A DNA stretch of 64,000 nucleotides from Clostridioides sp. ES-S-0010-02 (GCA_020641055.1 CP067345.1:1233317-1297316); one strand, 5' to 3'. Counted from the stretch's first letter, positions 8,893-17,746 are shown. Notes: generated from the sequence alone by a model not told the origin. Numbers and translations are program-made.

Positions 8893-8959
8893 CATAGTGG
8901 GTTTTGTATCGGTGGTATAGTTAAATGTAAAAGTTTAGCTATTCTTTAAACCCATTATG
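8893..8959 (+). promoter_or_regulatory. Structured leader upstream of the MFS gene
   Basis: A 12-pair outer stem (CATAGTGGGTTT 8893-8904 with AAACCCATTATG 8948-8959, one G-U pair) encloses an inner nine-pair stem (ATAGTTAAA with TTTAGCTAT). No terminator T run follows. I do not recognise a known riboswitch consensus; it may be a cis-acting RNA or an extended protein site. Confidence 0.4.
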
Positions 8960-9017
8960 GGAATACGTTTATTGTATATAAAAATGTTAAGAAATTAACA
9001 AGAATGGGAGAATAACT

Positions 9018-10235
9018 ATGAATAATAAAAAATACTATCCTACTGCCATAGCGTTGTATTTTTCATATTTTTTACTTGGTATTGGAATTTCAATTTTAGG
9101 ACAATATAAACCAGAATTTGCATCTATGTGGGGAGCTAAGACACTATCAGATGGAACTCTTGATGTGAGTATTGTTTTAGCAGTTATTGCTGCATTAGGG
9201 TTAGGTAGACTTATATCATATCCATTTGCAGGCCCTATTTCAGATAAATATGGAAGAAAGGTAAGTGGACTTATAGGTAATTTTCTACATGCAATTTTCT
9301 TTATTGGAATTGTATTTTCACCAAATTTTTACATAGCGTATATATTTGCAGTAATTGGAGGTGCAGCAAACTCATTTTTAGATACTTGTGTAACACCTTC
9401 TTGTATGGAGATATTTGCTAGTCTAGGAACAATAGCAAATATGTTTACTAAATTCACAATAGCTTTAGCGCAATTTTTACTTCCTTTTATAATTGGATTT
9501 GTTGCAGCAAATTCAATATCATTTAAAGTTATTTTTATAGTAACAGCTGTTCTTATTATTGTAGATGCAATTTTAATAGCTATATTGCCATTTCCTCCAG
9601 CTAACAATGTTATTGATAATAATGGAAAGACTGTTAAGTCAGAGAAAATGAAGTTTACACCAACAAGTATAGCTCTTGTTTGTATTGGATTTACATGTAC
9701 ATCTACATTTGTACTATGGCTAAATTGTAATCAAGAATTAGGTAAATTATATGGTATGGCTGACCCTACAAAAATTCAATCTTTTTATTCAATGGGAGTA
9801 ATCTGTGCAGTATTAATAACTTCTGTGCTTATAAAAAAATATGTTAAGCCAATAAGAATACTTGTTATCTATCCTGTAATAGCTTCAATTATGTTATTAA
9901 TTGTGTATTTTGTTCAGTCTCCAACTATTTGTATGGTAGGAGGATTTGTAATAGGTTATTCAGCAGCAGGTGGTGTGCTTCAATTGACTACATCGACAGC
10001 AAATGAAATGTTTCCAACTAATAAAGGAAAAATAACATCTATAGTTATGATTGCATCTAGTATAGCTAACTATGTTATTTTAAATATAGCTGGATTTATT
10101 ACAAAATCTGGTGGAGTAAATGGGCCAAAATATGTTGTACTATTCAATGTAGCTATAACATTTGTTGGAATTTTACTTGCATTGTTTGTAAACATGAGAT
10201 ATGAAAAAGAAAAAGTACATGATTGTAATATGTAA
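9018..10235 (+). CDS. MFS transporter, probable shikimate/quinate-type uptake
   Basis: A 405-residue major facilitator with about 12 hydrophobic segments. The cytoplasmic loop 2-3 signature appears as GRLISYPFAGPISDKYGRK, the usual G-x-L-a-D-r-x-G-R-K pattern. It imports a small solute by proton symport in most relatives. It lies between the shikimate dehydrogenase and the chorismate mutase-shikimate kinase genes, so the substrate is probably shikimate, quinate or a related cyclohexane acid; this is context inference. It has its own 220-base leader with repeats and a possible RNA fold. Arginine codons are AGA, unlike the first two genes of the cluster. Confidence 0.85.
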   Translation: MNNKKYYPTAIALYFSYFLLGIGISILGQYKPEFASMWGAKTLSDGTLDVSIVLAVIAALGLGRLISYPFAGPISDKYGRKVSGLIGNFLHAIFFIGIVFSPNFYIAYIFAVIGGAANSFLDTCVTPSCMEIFASLGTIANMFTKFTIALAQFLLPFIIGFVAANSISFKVIFIVTAVLIIVDAILIAILPFPPANNVIDNNGKTVKSEKMKFTPTSIALVCIGFTCTSTFVLWLNCNQELGKLYGMADPTKIQSFYSMGVICAVLITSVLIKKYVKPIRILVIYPVIASIMLLIVYFVQSPTICMVGGFVIGYSAAGGVLQLTTSTANEMFPTNKGKITSIVMIASSIANYVILNIAGFITKSGGVNGPKYVVLFNVAITFVGILLALFVNMRYEKEKVHDCNM

Positions 10236-10298
10236 CATTAGTATAATATAATTGTAAGTATTTTTAATTTTAACATGTCTGAAAGAAGAGGTGTGACA

Positions 10299-11081
10299 AT
10301 GGAAAATATAGAAAAAATAAGAGAAAAAATAGACTTATATGATGATGAGCTGATTGATTTACTTGAGAAAAGAATGGAATGTATAAAAGGTATTATTGAT
10401 ATTAAAAAGGAAAAAGGTCTTCCCATTTTACAGCCAGACTATGAAAATAAAAAAGAAGTAGCATTAATTGAGAAGCTAAAAGGTCATAAGTTTGAAGATG
10501 AAATTATAGATATTTTCAGATATGTAGTAAAAAATAGTAAGAAAATACAGGCTAAAAATTTATTCTCTTACAATATAATGCTTGTTGGATTTATGGGGGT
10601 CGGAAAAAGCACTGTATCATCATACTTGAGTCATTTATTAGAAATGGAGCAAGTAGAAACAGATGCATATATAGTTGAGCATCAAGGGATGAGTATTTCT
10701 GAAATATTTGAAAAACGAGGAGAAGAATATTTTAGAAATCTTGAAAGCCAAGCATTAATAAATTTACAACAAAGAGAAGGACTAGTTGTTTCCTGTGGGG
10801 GAGGAATCGTACTTAGAGATAAAAATGTAGAATATATGAAAAAAAGTGGAAGAGTTGTTTTATTAACAGCAAGTCCAGAAACTATTCTTCAACGTGTTAA
10901 ACATAGTGATGAAAGACCAATACTTAATAATAATATGAATGTTGAATTTATATCTGATTTGATGAAAAGACGAGAAGAGAAATATATGGCATCAGCAGAT
11001 ATTATTGTAAATACAGATAATAAAACAATAAAAGAAATTTGTGAAGAGCTGGTCGTAAAGTTAACGGAACTTGATAAATAA
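10299..11081 (+). CDS. Chorismate mutase - shikimate kinase fusion
   Basis: About 260 residues in two domains. Residues 1 to about 80 are an AroQ-type all-helical chorismate mutase (IREKIDLYDDELIDLLEKRM...I...K). Residues about 90-260 are a shikimate kinase with the P-loop GFMGVGKST, the DAYI acidic pair, the EEYFRNLE segment, the substrate-binding CGGG and the lid arginine in HSDERPIL. ATG 10299 is chosen for the AAGAGGTG site; an ATG at 10275 lies before it. The fusion could channel imported or regenerated shikimate to shikimate 3-phosphate and act later at chorismate to prephenate. It is the last gene of the cluster, followed by a terminator. Confidence 0.88.
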   Translation: MENIEKIREKIDLYDDELIDLLEKRMECIKGIIDIKKEKGLPILQPDYENKKEVALIEKLKGHKFEDEIIDIFRYVVKNSKKIQAKNLFSYNIMLVGFMGVGKSTVSSYLSHLLEMEQVETDAYIVEHQGMSISEIFEKRGEEYFRNLESQALINLQQREGLVVSCGGGIVLRDKNVEYMKKSGRVVLLTASPETILQRVKHSDERPILNNNMNVEFISDLMKRREEKYMASADIIVNTDNKTIKEICEELVVKLTELDK

Positions 11082-11138
11082 ATTCTAATTTAACAAAACC
11101 ATTGTTAAGCGATGAAACTTTAATATTTGTACAATTAG

Positions 11139-11176
11139 TATTACTGGAAATTTTAATTTCTAGTAATATTTTTTTA
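11139..11176 (+). terminator. Terminator of the shikimate-type cluster
   Basis: Fourteen-base arms (TATTACTGGAAATT and AATTTCTAGTAATA, one G-U pair) with a two-base loop, followed by eight Ts. Confidence 0.85.
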
Positions 11177-11252
11177 TGTGTAAAAATGTAAATTCATTAA
11201 AATAAGTAGTATAATCAATATAAATTATAATAATGTAAAGGAGGATAATTTA

Positions 11253-13118
11253 GTGGGTAGTATTTTTAAGCAACTACAAAAGATTAAGGATTATGATGGA
11301 TATAAAGAATCATTTGAAATGAATTATTTATGTATATACGAAAAGATACCTTTAAGAGAACAAGTAGAACTTGCAAATAATTTGGTAGAGAATATTTTAA
11401 ATATTTATAGAAGTGAATCTAATAAAATTGACCTGTTAGAAGAGTATAGTCATAAGTCTCTAATTTGTTATTTTGAAATTTTTATGAAAAAGATAAACAC
11501 TCTAATAAAAGAGCGAATAATTGATGAAAAGTGGTTATATCAGCTAACAGAGGATTTAATATATACAAGTGAAAAAGATGAGTATGTAAAACTTGGGCTT
11601 GTTTTAAGTGAAAATTATTTAGATGTAGATAATATAAGAGAAATAGTGGATACATTTTCTAAATCTGGAGAATACATATTTTACTTAAGTAATACTATTA
11701 GAAAACTTGAGTTTTACAATACATATTTGTTTAATCTATCTAGAATATCTACAGGCTCAATAAAAGTATTTGCCATTGTCAATATGGAAAATCTAGATTC
11801 TGAAATAACCTCTTATTTAATTGAAGAAGGATATAAAGATAAAAAATATGAAGGATTACTAATGAACTATATTATTTCTACAGTAGATTTAAGCGAATAT
11901 CTTGAAAGACGAGATTTAGATAAAGATAAGGTAAACAACTTAGCATATCTTATATGCAATTATTTGTTAAGTGTAGAATTTAAATATATAGGGAATAAAG
12001 TGGAATTAGTGAATCAATTTCTTCCAATTGTAGCAAGCTATGGGACTAACTTTGATAGTCTGTATTCTATTTTTTTAATAGCAGTAGGTGTTTTAGAGGA
12101 TGACAAAGTAAGTTGTGATAAAGTTGAATTTAAGAAAGAAATGAATAATGTTTTACTTAGTGAAAAGTGGAAAAGTATATTCTTTAAAGCATTAAATGAA
12201 GCTGATGGAAAGACAGAAGATATGATAAAAATGTCAGAAATCTATGATGTACGTTTATCTTTTGATGATTTATTACCATATTTAAATAAAGATATTCGAG
12301 ATTTTGAGGTATATTGGCATATATCTAAAAAGGGAAGTGCAAGCTGTAAGTTGAAGTTATTAGATTTTTTTGAAAAAACATTTAAAACAGAAGAGTTAAT
12401 TGGAAAAATGGAAGATATAGAAAAAAATAAATTAACACAAGAATATTATGATGATATGTTATTTTTCATTGTCCTTAAAGGTAGTAAATCACTGTACCCT
12501 AAAGGAAAAAATTTATCTTTAAAAGGACTTTTTGGAAACATAAATGAAGTACGTAAGGAATCTATAAATATTTTGAAGAGGTATAGAGAGAGACTTTCTC
12601 TTAAAGAAATGCAAATAGTTAAAGAAGCTTATGAAAAAGAAAAAAATATCAAATTAAAAGATGAGTTAAGACGATTGTTATATGAAAGTAATAATTTAAA
12701 AAAAGAATTTGTAAATACTAAAAAGCTGAAGGTAAATGAGCATGGTAAAGACATTTATTTGATTTCAGTAGCTGTTGCTGGCTCAAGGTTTAGAAATAGA
12801 GAATATTTAGAAAAGGAATTGGAGAAGAGTAAGATATACTATCTAAAAAGAGAGAAAGATAATTTATATGATGAAAATGCTATTAAAATAGTTGGAGAAA
12901 CTGGGTATGTAATAGGTTATGTTCCAAGAAAAGATAATTATATTTTGAGTAATTTATTAGATGGAGGAAAACTTTTGTATTGTAGAGTAACTGAATACAA
13001 TTTAGATGAAGATTATATTTACATAAACGTATATTTAAGTTATAAAGACGTGATTGAAACTGTTGAAAATTCACTTAAAATGGTATTAGATAGAAGTAAG
13101 GTAAAAGTTATAAACTAA
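11253..13118 (+). CDS. HIRAN-domain protein of unknown function
   Basis: A 621-residue, lysine- and glutamate-rich, largely helical protein with no signal peptide or membrane segment. The start GTG 11253 follows AAAGGAGG with good spacing. The first 500 or so residues match no family I recognise. The last 110 residues look like a HIRAN domain: ISVAVAGSRFRNRE, then KREKDNLYDENAIKI, then GYVIGYVPRKDNYIL, and a beta-rich end. HIRAN domains bind DNA ends or single-stranded DNA and are usually fused to SWI2/SNF2 helicases or nucleases. Here no helicase motif is visible. The gene is monocistronic. Confidence 0.75.
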   Translation: MGSIFKQLQKIKDYDGYKESFEMNYLCIYEKIPLREQVELANNLVENILNIYRSESNKIDLLEEYSHKSLICYFEIFMKKINTLIKERIIDEKWLYQLTEDLIYTSEKDEYVKLGLVLSENYLDVDNIREIVDTFSKSGEYIFYLSNTIRKLEFYNTYLFNLSRISTGSIKVFAIVNMENLDSEITSYLIEEGYKDKKYEGLLMNYIISTVDLSEYLERRDLDKDKVNNLAYLICNYLLSVEFKYIGNKVELVNQFLPIVASYGTNFDSLYSIFLIAVGVLEDDKVSCDKVEFKKEMNNVLLSEKWKSIFFKALNEADGKTEDMIKMSEIYDVRLSFDDLLPYLNKDIRDFEVYWHISKKGSASCKLKLLDFFEKTFKTEELIGKMEDIEKNKLTQEYYDDMLFFIVLKGSKSLYPKGKNLSLKGLFGNINEVRKESINILKRYRERLSLKEMQIVKEAYEKEKNIKLKDELRRLLYESNNLKKEFVNTKKLKVNEHGKDIYLISVAVAGSRFRNREYLEKELEKSKIYYLKREKDNLYDENAIKIVGETGYVIGYVPRKDNYILSNLLDGGKLLYCRVTEYNLDEDYIYINVYLSYKDVIETVENSLKMVLDRSKVKVIN

Positions 13119-13157
13119 ATAATATTATGAATTATATGAAATTTAAACTGTAATCAA

Positions 13158-13614
13158 TCTTCACTTGATGATGGGTTATATAAAATTTTGAAAGTACAAT
13201 GGATAGAATCTATGTCACAATGTACAATCTTAGATGAGGGCGAATTTAGTGGTTATGTAGGCTTTGACGAGTGTAATGGAAATAGATTTTGGACAAAAGA
13301 GGAAATAGAATCCTTGACATTTATACCAGAAATATATAAAAGCAGTTATGGATAATTTGAATTAATGGACTTATGTGATAAACAAGAATACATATGAGCT
13401 TTTATTTATAAATCAAAACATATTGAGTATAGCTCCAAACACAGAGATAAATCAATTGTGTTATAAGGTATTTTAGAATAGAGATAAACCATGTGAAGTT
13501 TGTCCAATGAATGAACAAAAAAGTGCGTGCCTAATGTGTTGTAATGATATAACTAAGTATAAAAAAATGAATCTAAATCTGAACCTAACTGTTAGTGATG
13601 TATTTATAATATAA
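13158..13614 (+). pseudogene. Remnant of a GAF/PAS-type (probably GGDEF/EAL) signalling gene
   Basis: Two out-of-frame fragments remain. Bases 13158-13355 encode a GAF-domain tail (GYVGFDECNGNRFWTKEEIE). From about 13378 a shifted frame encodes a PAS-like piece (NKNTYELLFINQN, then LCYKVF, stop, NRDKPCEVCPM) that resembles a segment often found in clostridial GGDEF/EAL proteins. In-frame stops, a frame change, and the lack of a start or catalytic domains mark it as decayed. It fills most of the 600-base gap between the HIRAN gene and the deaminase gene. Confidence 0.65.
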
Positions 13615-13649
13615 TAGCTATTTTTATTTTAATAAAATATAGCATAAAA

Positions 13650-13718
13650 AAACCAATTGTTTTGTAAGTAGACTATACAAGTTTACTTGAACCTGTATCT
13701 CTACAAAACAATTGGTTT
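13650..13718 (-). terminator. Terminator of the deaminase gene (probably bidirectional)
   Basis: Perfect 17-base arms (AAACCAATTGTTTTGTA and its complement) around a 35-base loop. On the minus strand it follows the deaminase stop and runs into six Ts. Confidence 0.75.
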
Positions 13719-13722
13719 TATT

Positions 13723-15087
13723 TTATTTTATAATTTTAAATTTAGAAGGAATTTTAACTTCTGATTTTTCTTTTATTTTAGAAGCTTGTTTTTTAACTTT
13801 TTCCAATAACTCAGATTCGTTTACAACTAATACCTTTCTTTCTTTCATAAGCCACTTTCCATCACAAATTGTAGAATCTACATTTTCGCTAGTCATAGAA
13901 TACACTATGTTTCCAATTGGATTATGCATTGGTAAGCAATGAATTGTATCTGGATTAAGAATAATCATATCTGCTTTTTTGCCAACTTCAAGACTGCCAA
14001 TTTCTTTTTCAAGTAAAGCACATTTTGCTCCATTTATAGTAGCCATTTCTAATATTTGTTCAGCTGGAATAACTGTTGGATTTAAAGTTCTTCCTTTATG
14101 TATTAATGAAGTTAAATACATATCTCTCATTAAATCCATTCTATTATTTGAAGGAGCCCCATCAGTACCAATTGAGACTGGAATTCCTTTTTCTAGCATT
14201 TCAGGAATTGATGCAAAACCTAGTACTACTTTCATAGCTGCACCAGGGTTATGAGAAACTTTTACATCATGTAATCTGAATAAATCAATTTCTTTATGCG
14301 TAAGCCAAACTGTATGAGCAGCTAAAAGGTTTGGCCCCAAAACACCTAACTTATCAAGATATTCAACTGTTCCAACTCCAGTATTTTGTTTTACAAATGA
14401 AATTTCATCAGCTATTTCAGCTACATGCATATGTATACCTGTGTTGTATTTGTCAGCTAATTGTTTAGTTCTAACAAGTAAATCCTCAGTTGTATTAAAA
14501 ATAGTTCTTAAAGCAAACCATATTTTAATTCTTTCATTAGATGTATTATTAAACTTATGGTATAAATCTAATTGAGTGTTGATTTCTTCATCAGTAGTTT
14601 TTTGCCATGCTTCAGGAAGACCATCTCCTGTATCCATAACTGATTTAGCTAGACATGCTCTAATTCCAGTTTTATCAACAGCTTCAACCATAGCATCGAC
14701 ATATTGACCACCAGACTCTAAAAATGTAGTGACACCAGATTTTATTAGTTCTACACAACATGCAGTAGATGAGATTAAAGAATCTTCGTAATTAAAGCTA
14801 CTTTCATATGGCCAGATTCTTTCTCTAAGCCATGTTAAAAGAACAACATCATCAGAAAGACCACGACCTAATTGTTGAGATAAGTGAACGTGTGTATTGA
14901 CTAATCCTGGCATTAATATTTTTCCATTAGCATCGTATATTTCAGCATCTTTATCTACAATATTATTATCAAATTTCCCAACTTTTTTTATAATATTGTC
15001 TTCAATAAGTATACTTCCATTCTCATATACTTCTCTATCTGTATTCATAGTGATTAGATATGCATTTTTTATAAGTAATTGTGACAT
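13723..15087 (-). CDS. Amidohydrolase, probable MTA/S-adenosylhomocysteine (5'-deoxyadenosine-type) deaminase
   Basis: A cytosolic metallo-deaminase of about 454 residues from the ATZ/TRZ-MtaD amidohydrolase family. The metal-binding HVHL near the N-terminus, the HMHVAE segment, an AAHTVWL histidine, and GTDGAPSNN with the catalytic aspartate are all visible. LSDDVVLLTWLRERIWPYE is typical of the MTA/SAH deaminase branch. The expected reaction releases ammonia from the adenine ring of methylthioadenosine, SAH or 5'-deoxyadenosine. ATG 15087 is chosen because AAAAGGG lies nine bases upstream; an ATG at 15096 would overlap that site. The purine permease next door fits a purine salvage role. Guanine deaminase is a less likely alternative. 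Confidence 0.82.
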   Translation of the reverse strand: MSQLLIKNAYLITMNTDREVYENGSILIEDNIIKKVGKFDNNIVDKDAEIYDANGKILMPGLVNTHVHLSQQLGRGLSDDVVLLTWLRERIWPYESSFNYEDSLISSTACCVELIKSGVTTFLESGGQYVDAMVEAVDKTGIRACLAKSVMDTGDGLPEAWQKTTDEEINTQLDLYHKFNNTSNERIKIWFALRTIFNTTEDLLVRTKQLADKYNTGIHMHVAEIADEISFVKQNTGVGTVEYLDKLGVLGPNLLAAHTVWLTHKEIDLFRLHDVKVSHNPGAAMKVVLGFASIPEMLEKGIPVSIGTDGAPSNNRMDLMRDMYLTSLIHKGRTLNPTVIPAEQILEMATINGAKCALLEKEIGSLEVGKKADMIILNPDTIHCLPMHNPIGNIVYSMTSENVDSTICDGKWLMKERKVLVVNESELLEKVKKQASKIKEKSEVKIPSKFKIIK

Positions 15088-15242
15088 AAATATCATCCCT
15101 TTTCTATGTATTTTTCTATCTATATATTATGATAATAAATTTTATATATAAAGTTAATAGCAAAATCAATTTAGATATAAAATTGATTTTGCTATTTTTA
15201 AATTAAAAATAAATAAGCTTTTAATATATCAAAATTAAAATA

Positions 15243-16586
15243 CTAACTTAGTACTAAGTTTACAACTGCAAGTATCCCTATAACCCAAAGTGTTATACTA
15301 ACCTTATCAGTTTCTTTAGCTACAACATGCATTATTATATATGAAATAAATCCAAAACACAAACCAATACTTATACTATAAGTTAGAGGCATCAATAAAA
15401 CTGTAACAAAAGCAGGGACTGCTATTTTACTATCAGCAAAATCGATTTGTTTTATACTTTCAAACATAAATACACCAACCATGACAAGTGCAGGTGCTGC
15501 AGCATAAGTAGGAACTATACCAAGTAATGGTGTAAATATAAGTGTAGCTAAGAATAATGCCGCGGTTACTACAGAAGCAAGTCCAGTTCTTGCACCTGCT
15601 GCTATACCAGAAGCCGATTCTCCAAATGTTGTAACTGTACTAGTTCCTAAAAACGAACCTATTAAAGTAGAAGAAACATCTGCATATAACATTTTTCCAA
15701 GGTCCTTTATTTCTCCATTTTCATCTTCAAGACCCATCTGTTTGCAACAAGTGATAAGAAATGCTAACGAATCAAACATGTCTATAAACATGAAAGAGAA
15801 TATAGGTCCAATTAATGAGAATTTTAACGCTCCTATAATATCTAATTTAAAAGCAATTGGTGCTATACTTGGTGGTGTTGAGATTATTGCTGTTGGTAAT
15901 TCTACAAATCCACATATAATAGATATTACTGTTGCGACTACTATACTTATTAATATTCCACCTTTAATTTTTTTGTATTCTAATATTGCCATTAAGATAA
16001 GTGCAAAAAGAGCTATTAAAACTGTTGGTGTAAAATCTGCAAGTGAAACTATTGTATCTGGGTTTGCAATTATAACACCCATGTTTTTTAAACCAACAAA
16101 AGCAAGGAAAAGACCTATACCTGCTGAAGATGCTACTGCTAATTCTCGAGGAATTGCATCAGCAATTGTCTTTCGTAGACCTGTTACTGCGAGTGTGAAG
16201 AATACACATCCAGATAAGAATACAACTCCAAGACCTGTTTGCCATGGAATTCCTGCTCCTATAACCAATGAATATGTGAAGAATGCATTTAGACCCATAC
16301 CAGGTGCTAGTGCAAATGGTGCATTTCCTAAAATTGCAAATATCAGTGTACCAATGGCTGTAGCTAATATAGTAACTGTTATAAGTGCTGCTTTATCCAT
16401 GCCAGCTTCAGATAATATTGCTGGATTTACGAAAACTATGTATGCCATTGTTAAGAATGTAGTAACCCCACCTATTACTTCTGTCTTAAGGTTAGAGCCA
16501 CGTTCGCTGAATTTAAACATCTTGTCTAAAAAGCTTAATGATGAATTATTTCCATCTGGTTGTACATTATTAGTGTTTGGTACCAT
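15243..16586 (-). CDS. NCS2 purine permease (AzgA/PbuG-type guanine-hypoxanthine permease)
   Basis: A membrane transporter of about 447 residues. The family signatures GGVTTFLTMAYIVFVNP, APGMGLNAFF and SAGIGLFLAFVGLKN are characteristic of the AzgA-like NCS2 branch, and many hydrophobic helices follow. ATG 16586 follows GGAGGT; an in-frame upstream codon at 16598 overlaps the ribosome site. A purine riboswitch with the guanine-class cytosine lies directly upstream on the same strand with its own terminator, so the transporter should be shut off when guanine or hypoxanthine is plentiful. That supports guanine/hypoxanthine as cargo. Confidence 0.9.
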   Translation of the reverse strand: MVPNTNNVQPDGNNSSLSFLDKMFKFSERGSNLKTEVIGGVTTFLTMAYIVFVNPAILSEAGMDKAALITVTILATAIGTLIFAILGNAPFALAPGMGLNAFFTYSLVIGAGIPWQTGLGVVFLSGCVFFTLAVTGLRKTIADAIPRELAVASSAGIGLFLAFVGLKNMGVIIANPDTIVSLADFTPTVLIALFALILMAILEYKKIKGGILISIVVATVISIICGFVELPTAIISTPPSIAPIAFKLDIIGALKFSLIGPIFSFMFIDMFDSLAFLITCCKQMGLEDENGEIKDLGKMLYADVSSTLIGSFLGTSTVTTFGESASGIAAGARTGLASVVTAALFLATLIFTPLLGIVPTYAAAPALVMVGVFMFESIKQIDFADSKIAVPAFVTVLLMPLTYSISIGLCFGFISYIIMHVVAKETDKVSITLWVIGILAVVNLVLS

Positions 16587-16616
16587 TTTTACCTCCAAAA
16601 AACTTTAAAATATAAA

Positions 16617-16658
16617 CAAAAAAATATATATTCATATAGATAGAATAGAATATATATT
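16617..16658 (-). terminator. Expression-platform terminator of the purine riboswitch
   Basis: Eleven-base arms (AATATATATTC and GAATATATATT) followed on the minus strand by seven Ts. The aptamer tail GAATAGAAT can instead pair with ATTCTATTC inside this hairpin, giving a mutually exclusive antiterminator. Confidence 0.8.
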
Positions 16659-16673
16659 AAAGTTAACATTCTA

Positions 16674-16740
16674 TTCATAGAAAACTCATTTAAGGTGAGT
16701 TTGTAGAGACTATTAGACCATATTACTAATATTATATGAA
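16674..16740 (-). promoter_or_regulatory. Purine riboswitch aptamer, guanine class
   Basis: On the minus strand the 67-base element has P1 (TTCATA/TATGAA), P2 ATTAG/CTAAT with loop TAATATGG, the J2/3 CTCTAC, and P3 AAACTCA/TGAGTTT with loop CCTTAAA. The base before the closing TATGAA is C, equivalent to C74, which selects guanine or hypoxanthine over adenine. It controls the purine permease. Confidence 0.93.
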
Positions 16741-16884
16741 CATTTTCTATTTGTTTTTCTGTTGTATTATATCGTAATATTGTATTATTTACAATAAATT
16801 TAAAGAAATTATTCGTTTTTTTTGTCGATTTTATAAAAAACCGAGGTCATTTTTTATAAAGAATAATTATTTCTAAAGATAAAT

Positions 16885-16920
16885 GTTACAGAAGTATAAT
16901 AAATGTTATACTTCTGTAAC
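16885..16920. repeat. Perfect 15-base inverted repeat
   Basis: GTTACAGAAGTATAA (16885-16899) and its complement (16906-16920) flank a six-base spacer in the gap between the divergent purine permease and pentapeptide genes. No T tract follows on either strand, so it is more likely an operator or a 5' hairpin than a terminator. Confidence 0.8.
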
Positions 16921-17092
16921 ACTTATGCTATTAATGGAAATTCATTATAAATAAGTTTGTGATATAATTATAAATGTACTGAATACAAGAATATTTCGTA
17001 AAAACTTTTTAATATATTGAAAGTACATATAATAGCTTAATATAATAATAAAAACGAGTTTAAAAATAATATAATTTATAGTGGAGGAGAAA

Positions 17093-17746
17093 ATGACTAA
17101 GATTATTAAAGTACAAAAGCCTAAATTTACAGGGGAATTAGAAAATGTTGAAAATATTGAAGTTATATTAGATGATATATTCAATGATGAAAAAATATTT
17201 AATAAAACTATAGAAAATGAGGTTATAAGTGATTTAGATATTACAGGAGCAAGTTTTGAATCTTGTATATTTAGAAATGTATCCTTTGAAAATTGTAATT
17301 TAAAAAAGATTGACTTACTTGATGTAGTATTTGAAAACTGTAATTTATCCAATACGTCTTTCTATGGAGGAAGTATATACAGAGTTGAATTTAAAGACAG
17401 CAAATTAATAGGAGTTAGATTGGATGATTGTATACTTAAAAACGTATTGTTTAAGGATGTTTTAGGTAGATATTCTAACTTCTCGTTTTCTAAGTTCAAG
17501 ATAGTTTCTATTTTAGATTCAAATTTTGAAAGTTCTGTGTTTCAGGAAGTAAAAAATGAAAATTTAGTATTCGAGTATACAAATTTAAAAAAATCGAATT
17601 TTAATGGAACTAAACTTTCTGGAGTAGATTTTACCACTAATAATATTGAAGGTATTGAAGTAGGAATAAATGATATTAGGGGAGCTTGTTTTGATGTGTC
17701 GCAAGCAATTGATTTAACAAAACTGATGGGAATTATCATAAAATGA
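17093..17746 (+). CDS. Pentapeptide-repeat protein, Qnr/MfpA-like
   Basis: About 217 residues, the usual length of Qnr proteins. Most of the chain is tandem pentapeptides (for example GASFESCIFRNVSFENCNL and KSNFNGTKLSGVDF) that fold as a right-handed quadrilateral beta helix. The C-terminal end (DIRGACFDVSQAIDLTKLMGIIIK-type, residues about 190-217) is the dimerisation helix seen in Qnr-like proteins. Such proteins mimic DNA and protect gyrase or topoisomerase IV; whether this one affects quinolone susceptibility is unknown. ATG 17093 is chosen because GGAGGAG lies at 17083-17089. It is monocistronic. Confidence 0.8.
   Translation: MTKIIKVQKPKFTGELENVENIEVILDDIFNDEKIFNKTIENEVISDLDITGASFESCIFRNVSFENCNLKKIDLLDVVFENCNLSNTSFYGGSIYRVEFKDSKLIGVRLDDCILKNVLFKDVLGRYSNFSFSKFKIVSILDSNFESSVFQEVKNENLVFEYTNLKKSNFNGTKLSGVDFTTNNIEGIEVGINDIRGACFDVSQAIDLTKLMGIIIK

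Noticed and set aside
15742-16608. 288-residue plus-strand frame over the purine permease
   Set aside because: It is the antisense shadow of a well-identified permease gene and has no promoter or ribosome site.
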